This document shows, piece after piece, positions 28,521-36,371 of a stretch of DNA of 64,000 nt. Every line of letters begins with the position of its first letter. Position 1 is the stretch's first letter. This DNA is from Flavobacteriaceae bacterium UBA3356 (GTDB lineage: Bacteria; Bacteroidota; Bacteroidia; Flavobacteriales; Flavobacteriaceae): assembly GCA_002360635.1 (NCBI GenBank), contig DEQW01000001.1, positions 124,001-188,000 on the forward strand, read 5' to 3'. The notes under the pieces were generated by a model, which saw only the letters and a list, made by a program, of their open reading frames with translations, was not told the origin of the DNA and searched no databases. Both the position numbers and the translations under genes were made by a program.

Positions 28521-28554
28521 TTGAAATGGTTCAATGTTGAATTTTGTATTTTTG
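28521..28554 (+). promoter_or_regulatory. Possible promoter of DUF5522 gene
   Basis: TTG at 28521, 23-base spacer, TATTTTTG at 28547-28554. The ATG lies only 5 bases further, so the message would be leaderless or nearly so. Confidence 0.45.
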
Positions 28555-28558
28555 TAAT

Positions 28559-28723
28559 ATGCTATTTCCAAAGAAAAGAATAGAGATTGAAGAAGGTGAT
28601 TTTTACCTTACACCGGAAGGTTACAAATGCTTTACCGAGCAATATCACTTAAAACGTGGTTATTGCTGTGAAAGTGGTTGCAGGCATTGTCCATACGGTT
28701 TTAACAAAAAGAAAGGGCAGTAA
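28559..28723 (+). CDS. DUF5522 small cysteine-rich protein
   Basis: 54 residues. It begins MLFPKKRIEIEEGDFYLTPE and ends with a CCESGCRHCPYGF cluster, the hallmark of DUF5522 proteins of Bacteroidota. The CCxxxCxxC pattern suggests metal or zinc binding (inference). It stands 73 bases before hutU in the same direction. No known function. Confidence 0.88.
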   Translation: MLFPKKRIEIEEGDFYLTPEGYKCFTEQYHLKRGYCCESGCRHCPYGFNKKKGQ

Positions 28724-28795
28724 GCTTTTAAAAAAAGGTAAACGAACCATCTATTAAACTAATAAACTTTGCATCTCTGCTAAAAAACGATTAAA

Positions 28796-30778
28796 ATGAA
28801 ATTCAAAGAAACCATACAAGAAGGCATTCCCAAACAACTACCAAAAGAAAAAGCGTACGACACAACTATCAACCACGCCCCTAAACGTAAAGAAATCCTT
28901 TCTGCTGAAGAAAAAAAACTCGCTTTACGCAATGCCCTACGGTACTTTGATAAAAAACACCACGCCACACTCCTACCCGAATTTAAAGCAGAATTAGAAG
29001 AATACGGACGCATCTATATGTACCGCTTTCGCCCTGATTATAAAATATATGCCCGTCCCATCGATGAGTACCCAGGAAAGAGTCAACAGGCAAAAGCCAT
29101 TATGCTCATGATACAGAACAACCTGGATTATGCTGTAGCCCAACATCCACACGAATTGATTACTTATGGGGGCAATGGAGCTGTTTTTCAAAATTGGGCG
29201 CAATATTTATTGACTATGCAATATCTGTCCCAAATGACAGACGAACAAACCCTTGCCATGTATTCTGGGCACCCTATGGGATTGTTTCCCAGTCATAAAG
29301 ATGCCCCAAGAGTAGTGGTTACCAACGGAATGATGATCCCCAACTATTCTAAACAAGATGATTGGGAAAAATTCAACGCACTTGGCGTTACTCAATATGG
29401 GCAAATGACCGCTGGAAGTTTCATGTATATTGGCCCTCAGGGTATTGTTCATGGAACAACGATTACTGTTCTAAATGGTTTCAGAAAAATTAAAAAAGAA
29501 CCTAAAGGAGGGTTGTTTGTAACCTCTGGTTTAGGCGGAATGAGTGGAGCACAACCCAAAGCCGGTAATATTTCAGGCTGTGTAACGGTTTGTGCCGAAG
29601 TAAATAAAAAAGCTACTGAAACCCGTCATACACAAGGATGGGTAGATGAGGTGATATCTAATGTAGAAGAATTAGCAAACCGTGTGCGTAAAGCTACTTC
29701 AAATAAAGAAACGGTTTCTATTGCATACGATGGAAATGTAGTAGATGTATGGGAACACTTTGCTAAAGTTGACATTCACATTGACTTAGGAAGTGATCAA
29801 ACATCACTTCATAATCCGTGGGCAGGAGGATACTATCCCGTTGGGATGAGCTATGAAGAAGCAAATGAAATGATGGCTAACAATCCTGAAACGTTTAAAG
29901 AAAAAGTACAAGAAAGTTTGCGACGTCATGCTACTGCTATTAACAAACATACGGAAAAGGGCACGTATTTTTTCGACTACGGAAACGCGTTTCTTTTAGA
30001 AGCTTCCCGTGCCGGAGCAGATATTCTTTCTAAAGAGCCAAATAAGGAGTTTAAATACCCTTCGTATGTACAAGATATTATGGGGCCTATGTGTTTTGAC
30101 TATGGTTTTGGTCCTTTCCGGTGGGTATGTGCATCTGGAAAACCAGAAGATCTTCAAAGAACAGACGAAATTGCTTCCGAAGTATTAGAAGAGTTAATGA
30201 AAGAATCCCCAAAAGAAATCCAGCAACAGATGCAGGATAACATTACTTGGATCAAAGGTGCCCAACAAAATAAACTGGTAGTGGGATCTCAAGCACGTAT
30301 TTTATATGCAGATGCCAATGGACGTATTAAAATAGCTGCTGCTTTTAACAAGGCTATTAAAGAAGGGAAAATAGGCCCAGTAGTATTGGGTCGTGATCAT
30401 CACGATGTATCAGGAACTGATTCCCCATACCGTGAAACATCCAATATTTATGATGGAAGCCGATTTACAGCAGATATGGCCATACAAAATGTAATTGGCG
30501 ATAGTTTCCGCGGCGCCACTTGGGTAAGTATCCATAACGGTGGTGGTGTTGGTTGGGGCGAAGTAATAAATGGCGGGTTCGGTATGGTTCTTGATGGTAC
30601 TATAGATGCACAAAGACGGTTAGAAAGTATGTTGTTCTGGGATGTAAATAACGGAATTGCACGCCGAAGTTGGGCACGGAATGACGAAGCTGTTTTTGCC
30701 ATAAAAAGAGCAATGGATGAAAACCCGAACTTAAAAGTAACGCTTCCTAATTTCGTTGATGATGATTTATTAAACTAA
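28796..30778 (+). CDS. hutU: Urocanate hydratase
   Basis: Adds water to urocanate to give 4-imidazolone-5-propionate, step two of histidine degradation, using tightly bound NAD. The 660 residues are of the long type (E. coli-like enzymes are ~560). Visible: YGGNGAVFQNWAQYLLTM (~125), SGHPMGLFPS, GQMTAGSFMYIGPQGIVHGT, LGGMSGAQPKAGNISG (NAD loop, ~250), FDYGFGPFRWVCASG and GRDHHDVSGTDSPYRE. No other hut gene is nearby, so the pathway must be dispersed. An 11-base gap to the next gene suggests co-transcription. Confidence 0.95.
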   Translation: MKFKETIQEGIPKQLPKEKAYDTTINHAPKRKEILSAEEKKLALRNALRYFDKKHHATLLPEFKAELEEYGRIYMYRFRPDYKIYARPIDEYPGKSQQAKAIMLMIQNNLDYAVAQHPHELITYGGNGAVFQNWAQYLLTMQYLSQMTDEQTLAMYSGHPMGLFPSHKDAPRVVVTNGMMIPNYSKQDDWEKFNALGVTQYGQMTAGSFMYIGPQGIVHGTTITVLNGFRKIKKEPKGGLFVTSGLGGMSGAQPKAGNISGCVTVCAEVNKKATETRHTQGWVDEVISNVEELANRVRKATSNKETVSIAYDGNVVDVWEHFAKVDIHIDLGSDQTSLHNPWAGGYYPVGMSYEEANEMMANNPETFKEKVQESLRRHATAINKHTEKGTYFFDYGNAFLLEASRAGADILSKEPNKEFKYPSYVQDIMGPMCFDYGFGPFRWVCASGKPEDLQRTDEIASEVLEELMKESPKEIQQQMQDNITWIKGAQQNKLVVGSQARILYADANGRIKIAAAFNKAIKEGKIGPVVLGRDHHDVSGTDSPYRETSNIYDGSRFTADMAIQNVIGDSFRGATWVSIHNGGGVGWGEVINGGFGMVLDGTIDAQRRLESMLFWDVNNGIARRSWARNDEAVFAIKRAMDENPNLKVTLPNFVDDDLLN

Positions 30779-30788
30779 ACAAAACACC

Positions 30789-31328
30789 ATGAAAGCATTA
30801 AAATTTATACCCCTATTGCTGCTATTTGTAGTTATCTCATCTTGTTCTTCTGTAAGAGTAGCAACAGACTACGACAGAAAAGCTGATTTTAATTCTTATA
30901 ATTCTTTCGCTTTCTACAAACCGGGAATTGATAAAGCAGAAATAAACGATTTAGACAAGAAACGTATCTTACGAGCTATAGATGCTGAATTAAGCGCTAA
31001 AGGACTTAACAAAAATGAATCGCCAGACCTCCTAATAAGTATTTTTACCAAAGAACGTGAACGCGTAGATGTTTATAATAACAATTTTGGCTACGGTTGG
31101 GGCTGGAGACCTTGGTACTATGGCAACTATTATGGAAATACAGTATCCCGCTCTACTGAAGGAAGCCTATATATAGACTTTATCGATGCCAAAACCAACG
31201 AATTGGTCTGGCAAGGTATTGGTAGCGCCCGTCTTATAACCAGCGGAGATATAGACGATAAAGAAAAACGCATTCGTGAGATTGTAAAAGAAATTTTAGC
31301 CGAATATCCGCCCGGAGCAATGAAATAA
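30789..31328 (+). CDS. DUF4136 lipoprotein
   Basis: 179 residues. Lipobox ISSCSS (Cys ~19), then VRVATDYDRKADFNSYNSFAFYK, the typical start of DUF4136 proteins, and LYIDFIDAKTNELVWQGIGS near the end. A tyrosine/glycine/tryptophan-rich insertion (GYGWGWRPWYYGNYYGN) occupies ~residues 100-117. These are envelope lipoproteins of unknown role. It follows hutU by 11 bases and ends at a terminator. Confidence 0.9.
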   Translation: MKALKFIPLLLLFVVISSCSSVRVATDYDRKADFNSYNSFAFYKPGIDKAEINDLDKKRILRAIDAELSAKGLNKNESPDLLISIFTKERERVDVYNNNFGYGWGWRPWYYGNYYGNTVSRSTEGSLYIDFIDAKTNELVWQGIGSARLITSGDIDDKEKRIREIVKEILAEYPPGAMK

Positions 31329-31339
31329 GAATGAACAGT

Positions 31340-31359
31340 AGCCCTCTAAATAGAGGGCT
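31340..31359 (+). terminator. Terminator after DUF4136 gene
   Basis: AGCCCTCT and AGAGGGCT stem with an AAAT loop, then a long T run. Confidence 0.92.
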
Positions 31360-31402
31360 TTTTTTTTGTCTTCATTCTAAAGTTGTTTTAAAAAACTTCT
31401 TA

Positions 31403-31433
31403 TTTGTTACATACGTACTAGATTTTGTTACAT
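31403..31433 (+). promoter_or_regulatory. Two direct copies of TTTGTTACAT, 21 bases apart
   Basis: TTTGTTACAT starts at 31403 and 31424, two helical turns apart, ~170-200 bases upstream of the next gene. The same word lies in the palindrome before the HTCS gene (1791-1800). A regulator site is possible. Confidence 0.35.
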
Positions 31434-31601
31434 TGTTGAAAGCACCTCCTTTTATCTTCATTTACATTTGGTATATGGTATTGACCCCCTTAAAAACAGG
31501 GGATTACCCCACACAATTACAAGTCTTTACCTACTGAAAACCAAAACAGTGCGCGCTACTTTTGGTGTCAGTAATTTAATTAACAATTTAAACTTAGTAT
31601 T

Positions 31602-32672
31602 ATGAAAACAATTTTTACATTTTTAGGTATGCTACTTTTTACAGTAGTATTGGCGCAAGACAAGGTGTTTGTACACACCGCAACGGTAGGGAATTCTACT
31701 GGCAACGTAACATATTTAGACCACCCAGATTTAAATGGAAATCCCAGTGCCAATTTTATTGTCACACACAATTTAAATCATGGTGGTGTGCAGTACAACG
31801 ATAAAGTAACTGGCACATGGTATGATGGTAGTTCTTGGACTATATTTAATGAAGACTTGAGCGCTATAACCGAAGGCTCATCATATAACATCTATATACC
31901 TGATGGCGGCAAGATGATCAATATAGAAGCGGATGGAAGCACCTACGACCTGCAATTAAATGATTCGGACATTAATGGCAACCAAAATGCCGTTATTGTA
32001 TATGCTACCTATTTTAACCCAAATGGTGTTTACAATAACAATAATTATGGGATCTATTACGACACTTCTGACGATAGATGGCGAATATACAATGAAGAAA
32101 CGACTACCAACATCCCGGCTGGAGCAGTATTTTCGGTTTTGATAGATGAAGGTACCGGTGGGGCCACTGCATTCTCGCACACAGCCACAGCGCCTATTGC
32201 CAACTATACAGTTATAGACCATCCCAATTTAAATGGAAAACCAGAGGCCTATCCAGTTGTTTCCCATAATTGGGGAGCCAGTGGGGATCCTAGCAATATC
32301 GTTATGGACAACACTCTTGGGGTATGGTACAATGGCAGCAACTGGACCATTTATACGGAAGATTCATCGCCTATGCCAGTGAATGCAAAATTTAATGTAT
32401 ATGTCGCCGATGAACCCTTAAGTGTTGGAGAAGAAACAGTAGCCAACGTAAGCTCATATCCAAACCCAACTAACGGAGAGGTTACATTTACTTCAAAAGA
32501 AACGATATCCAATGTTAGTATATACAACATATTGGGCCAAGAAGTAAAACAAATTTCCGGTAACAACAATACAGACCTAACCATCAATATATCTGAACTT
32601 TCATCAGGCAATTACATTGCCAAGGTTCAGGCAGGGAAAGCAGTTCAATCTGTAAAACTAATCAAGTTATAA
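31602..32672 (+). CDS. T9SS cargo protein with three repeated beta domains
   Basis: 356 residues. The signal peptide (~1-19) ends VVLAQ. Three ~80-residue repeats follow at ~20-270: repeats 1 and 3 share FxHTAT...YLDHPDLNGNP / VIDHPNLNGKP ... GTWYDGSSWTIFNED / GVWYNGSNWTIYTED, and the middle repeat is more diverged. I believe this is the repeat catalogued as DUF7452, but am not certain. The end (SSYPNPTNGEVTF ... VSIYNILGQEVK ... SGNYIAKV) is a T9SS type A sorting domain. Secreted or surface-attached; function unknown. Monocistronic. Confidence 0.88.
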   Translation: MKTIFTFLGMLLFTVVLAQDKVFVHTATVGNSTGNVTYLDHPDLNGNPSANFIVTHNLNHGGVQYNDKVTGTWYDGSSWTIFNEDLSAITEGSSYNIYIPDGGKMINIEADGSTYDLQLNDSDINGNQNAVIVYATYFNPNGVYNNNNYGIYYDTSDDRWRIYNEETTTNIPAGAVFSVLIDEGTGGATAFSHTATAPIANYTVIDHPNLNGKPEAYPVVSHNWGASGDPSNIVMDNTLGVWYNGSNWTIYTEDSSPMPVNAKFNVYVADEPLSVGEETVANVSSYPNPTNGEVTFTSKETISNVSIYNILGQEVKQISGNNNTDLTINISELSSGNYIAKVQAGKAVQSVKLIKL

Positions 32673-32744
32673 TGTTTGTTTTTTTGTTTAGTATTTTAGA
32701 GAGGAGTGTTTAGGCATTCCTCTTTTCTATTTCTGTTCAAAAAA

Positions 32745-32772
32745 AAGGCTGCCCTTTTAATAGAGCAGCCTT
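32745..32772 (-). terminator. Terminator of the 539-residue T9SS protein gene
   Basis: AAGGCTGC and GCAGCCTT stem with an A run on its left, which reads as a T tract on the minus strand. Confidence 0.85.
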
Positions 32773-32796
32773 CTTAAAGTAAAATTGAGGAGTAGC

Positions 32797-34416
32797 TTAC
32801 TTTTTAATCAATTTTATGCTTTTTGAAGTTCCATTATCGGCTTTCAATTGCATAATATATATTCCAGGAGTCCAACTTTGAACATCTATATTCATTTGAG
32901 TGGTTCCGTTGTAAGTTTTATTGAAAATCTGTTGACCTAACATATTGTATATTGCAGCTTGCTCGATAGCTACGGTACTGTTAAGTGTTATTTCATTTTG
33001 CACCGGGTTGGTATAAGTAAATGATGCATTTGAAAATTCATCTACACTCAGTTCTTCATCTACAATGTTCTGTGCGTATATTTTTTCACCTTCTCCTTTA
33101 TCTTCCATAAACACAGCAACGCTTTGGTTATTTACTGGCATGGTATATTGTACACGGCCTTTATTTGCTGAAAAAGTAGCAACAGGCATTGTTTCTTCTG
33201 TCCAAACAAAATCCCCATTTTCATCAAGGTACACTGCATTTAAAGTTGTTGGTGTTGCTCCATTATCCGCTCCCTCTTTGTTAAGGAAAAGCGTGCTATC
33301 GTTCTTTAGCTGAAGACTTCCGGCGTGCACTTTTTCTGAACCAAGCGGAAAAACCTCTTTAGCGTTATCGGTAAGCTGTCTTGCACCGGTTTCTTTATCA
33401 AATTTTTGAACAAATTCACCACGTTGATCTTGTGTGCTATTTGTAAATGTTGAAACAGCCCAAACATATTGTGACCCAGATTGAAAAGCAACTTCTGTAT
33501 TCATTTCATAGTCTGTTTGTTCTACATCAAAATCAACTCCGTTAATTCCCCAAGGAATTGTACCGTCTGGATTTATTCTTTGTAAATAAGAATCAAAACG
33601 ATTATTTGCAGCAGAAAAATAGCCCATATACACTACATCGCCATCCTGTGTTCCGGTATAATTACGGTTAAAAGCAGTTAAGCCTTCAGCTAGCTGAGTA
33701 GCTTCCGCCCAAACTGCATTACCTTCTGCATCATACCGTTGAGCATATAAATTTGAGTTTATACCACTTAATAAGGAATGGAAAACAGCGATTATATCAC
33801 CTCCCGAAATTTCAAAGAAATTTGCAGGTGCTGTAAATCCTGATTCTAACTCTATAGGCATAGTTGAGGGCCAAACTGCAGTTCCAGTTTCATCATACTT
33901 TTGCATTACAGTTCCAGTTGAAGCCAACCAACTAACAATAGCATCTCCATCAGAAAGTGGTAAAATGGTTACTTTATTACCACTACCTACATTTACACCA
34001 TTTGAGTCCCATAAAGCGTTTCCGTCACTATCAAATTTAAATACATAAGCGGGGTCGCCACCACCGGTGCCAGTTACACCTATATATAAATTATCATCAG
34101 CATCAACAACCATATTCCATAATACTGTAAAGGTTCCCATTCGTATTTGATCGCTCACTAACATCCCATCGGCACCAAGGATTTGGTTTCCGTCTGCATC
34201 TAAAATTTGCATGCGTAGCTCAATATTAACAGGTTCTCCAACGTTTTTCCAAAACACTACATAAGTCATTCCATCAGAAGTGCCTTTGGCTTGCATATCA
34301 AGTGCTTCAGATTCTGCAACCAAGGTGTTCACATCAGTTTCGGTTGTCCATTGTGCTTGGGCAACAAAAACCGTTAACAAAGTAAAAAGTGTAATAATCG
34401 TTTTCATATGTTTCAT
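32797..34416 (-). CDS. Secreted T9SS cargo protein, unknown function
   Basis: 539 residues. The signal peptide ends VFVAQAQ; a second ATG three codons in is an equally possible start. The body (~25-450) shows a repeating pattern of beta strands with D-rich turns (QRINPDGTIPWG, QRYDAEGNAVW, QKYDETGTAVW, VYLDENGDFVW), probably a propeller of ~50-residue blades. The C-terminal end (FTYTNPVQNEITLNS ... AAIYNMLGQQIFNK ... PGIYIMQLKA) is a T9SS sorting domain. It starts 1 base after a small upstream ORF, downstream of a TPR/LuxR regulator. Confidence 0.87.
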   Translation of the reverse strand: MKHMKTIITLFTLLTVFVAQAQWTTETDVNTLVAESEALDMQAKGTSDGMTYVVFWKNVGEPVNIELRMQILDADGNQILGADGMLVSDQIRMGTFTVLWNMVVDADDNLYIGVTGTGGGDPAYVFKFDSDGNALWDSNGVNVGSGNKVTILPLSDGDAIVSWLASTGTVMQKYDETGTAVWPSTMPIELESGFTAPANFFEISGGDIIAVFHSLLSGINSNLYAQRYDAEGNAVWAEATQLAEGLTAFNRNYTGTQDGDVVYMGYFSAANNRFDSYLQRINPDGTIPWGINGVDFDVEQTDYEMNTEVAFQSGSQYVWAVSTFTNSTQDQRGEFVQKFDKETGARQLTDNAKEVFPLGSEKVHAGSLQLKNDSTLFLNKEGADNGATPTTLNAVYLDENGDFVWTEETMPVATFSANKGRVQYTMPVNNQSVAVFMEDKGEGEKIYAQNIVDEELSVDEFSNASFTYTNPVQNEITLNSTVAIEQAAIYNMLGQQIFNKTYNGTTQMNIDVQSWTPGIYIMQLKADNGTSKSIKLIKK

Positions 34417-34417
34417 T

Positions 34418-34546
34418 TTAATTAGATTTTGGTTTAGTATTATTATTTTTATTCAACTCTTTAATAAGTTTTTTTAAAGCGTTCTTTTTGTCTTTGCTAT
34501 TTTCTAATAGCTCATCCAAATTATCTTCTTGATCTTTCTTTTCCAT
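34418..34546 (-). CDS. Possible 42-residue charged peptide upstream of T9SS gene
   Basis: An ATG-started frame, MEKKDQEDNLDELLENSKDK..., ending TKPKSN, with an A-rich site before it. The stop is 1 base from the start of the T9SS gene, which suggests translational coupling. A -7-like TACATTTG lies 31 bases upstream on the same strand. No signal peptide or recognised family. It may be a leader peptide or a small cytoplasmic helix. Confidence 0.5.
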   Translation of the reverse strand: MEKKDQEDNLDELLENSKDKKNALKKLIKELNKNNNTKPKSN

Positions 34547-34576
34547 TTTTATTCGTTTTGGGTTTCAAAACTTTTT

Positions 34577-34584
34577 CAAATGTA
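34577..34584 (-). promoter_or_regulatory. -7-like box for small ORF/T9SS gene
   Basis: TACATTTG on the minus strand matches TAnnTTTG; no convincing -33 TTG was found. Confidence 0.35.
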
Positions 34585-34721
34585 TGCGCTGTTTAGGGCT
34601 ACACATAATATTTAGACCTACTAAAATCACTCATAGCTAAAAAATAACCATAGAATTAGCACTCAAACAATTATAATTATTTGATTTTCAGACACTTTAT
34701 GTTTTTGTAAATTTATACCCT

Positions 34722-36341
34722 TTATTGTCCGAAGCTTGACAAATAAGCAGACAATTCAACGTCAGAATGGGTGATTTCTAATTTTTTCCGAAGTCGGGTG
34801 CGGGCATTTTCAATGGATTTTGAAGACTGTCCTGTAATTTGTGCAATCTCTTTTGAAGTTAGGTTCAACTTTAACAGAGCACATAACCGTTTATCTTTTG
34901 AAGTTAAATCAGGGTGTTTTTTGGAAAGGTTTTTATAGAAAGATTCGTGAACTTGCTCAAAGCGCATTTCAAATTCTTCCCAAATATTACTGTTTGTATC
35001 ACGTTTTAATCGCTTGGCGATATAATCAATAGCTTGTTGCGTTTCCTTTTTAGCAGCTTTACGTTTTACTTCTTTGAGGTCTTGTAGAATCTCTTCGATA
35101 ATTTCGGTACGGTGTATTTCTACCATAGCTTTACCAATAAGCTCTTTATTTTTTAACTGAAGATTGCTGTCGAGCTCTTTCTGCTTAGCAATCGCCAATT
35201 GTTTTTCAAGCTTGGTGTTTCTCAATTTGTTTCTAAAACGCACCAATAAAATGCCTAATAACAACAAACCAGCAAGAAGAATTAAAAGAATAATGTAATT
35301 TCTAAACCGCTGCTTGCCTTCCTTTAAATCACGGATTTCTTCCTTGGTTTTATATTCTTGTTCAATCTTTATTTTTTCAACATTCGCCGTCTTTTCTTCT
35401 ATATTTAAACTATCCCTTACTTGATCATATTTCTGAAAGTATTCGGCAGCGTTTTTATAGTCCTTCTTTTCTAGATAATTTTTATAAAGGGTTTGCAGAG
35501 CTGCTTGATTTTCGAAGCTAAATTTACTTTCGGTTAGTGCTTTATTCGCTTTTGTAGCGTAAACGATGGCAGAATCTAATTGATTTATCTTTTCGTAATA
35601 CGTAGCAACAGAATTATAAATCCACCCTTTGGACTGTGACCTTTGATTAGTATTTTTTTCTATATAACTTGTTGCTAACGTGAAGTGCTTTTCTGCTTTT
35701 TGTAAGCTGTCTTTTAAAAAATAAACCCTTCCTAAGTTACCGTTAAGATAAGCTTTCAAGTATGTTTCGCCCGGGACCTTTTTTAATAATTTTTCTGAAC
35801 GCTTATAAAAATAACTAGCCGAATCAACTTGGGAGTTTAAATAGCTAGTCCCTAAATTATTCAATATTTTTGCTAACAGAACCGTATCCTTTTCTTTCTC
35901 CGCATAACCATAAAGTTTTTTAAAAAAGAAACGTGCTTTTTCTGGTTCTTTGATTCTCCCATAAGTTACTGCTAGGTTCTGCTCAAGAGTTATTGATGTA
36001 TCATTAGAAGGCTGATTTTGGTAATAATCGTAAGCTTTTAGGTAATATTTCAATGCTATGTCGAGTGCATCTTTACTAAAAAATAAGTCTCCGGCTGCAT
36101 TGTAATACTTAGCTATTACTTCTTCAGAACCTGAATTGACAGCACTTTTTTCGGCAATATTTAAGTAGTATAAAGCACGGTCCCAATCATCATTCTTTAA
36201 TTGAGAAGCAATAGAAACACTAATTCTAGATTTTTCAGCCTCGGAAGAAATATTGGCCAAACTATCTATCAATACAGAAACAGGCTCTTGAGCCATTCCT
36301 GAGAAAGCGACTAGGAAAATAAAAAGTATTCGAAGCAACAT
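34722..36341 (-). CDS. Membrane TPR protein with LuxR-type HTH
   Basis: 539 residues. A signal or anchor segment (1-17) is followed by tetratricopeptide repeats in the periplasm (~30-320; e.g. YYNAAGDLFFSKDALDIALKYY, ILNNLGTSYLNSQVDSA), a membrane helix (~347-370, YIILLILLAGLLLLGILLV), a cytoplasmic coiled coil, and a C-terminal LuxR/GerE-like HTH (~480-535; LTSKEIAQITGQSSKSIENARTRLRKKL). It probably senses an envelope signal and regulates transcription from the membrane. It is 30 bases downstream of the E1 gene and upstream of a T9SS gene. Confidence 0.9.
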   Translation of the reverse strand: MLLRILFIFLVAFSGMAQEPVSVLIDSLANISSEAEKSRISVSIASQLKNDDWDRALYYLNIAEKSAVNSGSEEVIAKYYNAAGDLFFSKDALDIALKYYLKAYDYYQNQPSNDTSITLEQNLAVTYGRIKEPEKARFFFKKLYGYAEKEKDTVLLAKILNNLGTSYLNSQVDSASYFYKRSEKLLKKVPGETYLKAYLNGNLGRVYFLKDSLQKAEKHFTLATSYIEKNTNQRSQSKGWIYNSVATYYEKINQLDSAIVYATKANKALTESKFSFENQAALQTLYKNYLEKKDYKNAAEYFQKYDQVRDSLNIEEKTANVEKIKIEQEYKTKEEIRDLKEGKQRFRNYIILLILLAGLLLLGILLVRFRNKLRNTKLEKQLAIAKQKELDSNLQLKNKELIGKAMVEIHRTEIIEEILQDLKEVKRKAAKKETQQAIDYIAKRLKRDTNSNIWEEFEMRFEQVHESFYKNLSKKHPDLTSKDKRLCALLKLNLTSKEIAQITGQSSKSIENARTRLRKKLEITHSDVELSAYLSSFGQ

Positions 36342-36371
36342 AGTAAAAATTACCTCGAAAGATACAGAAAT

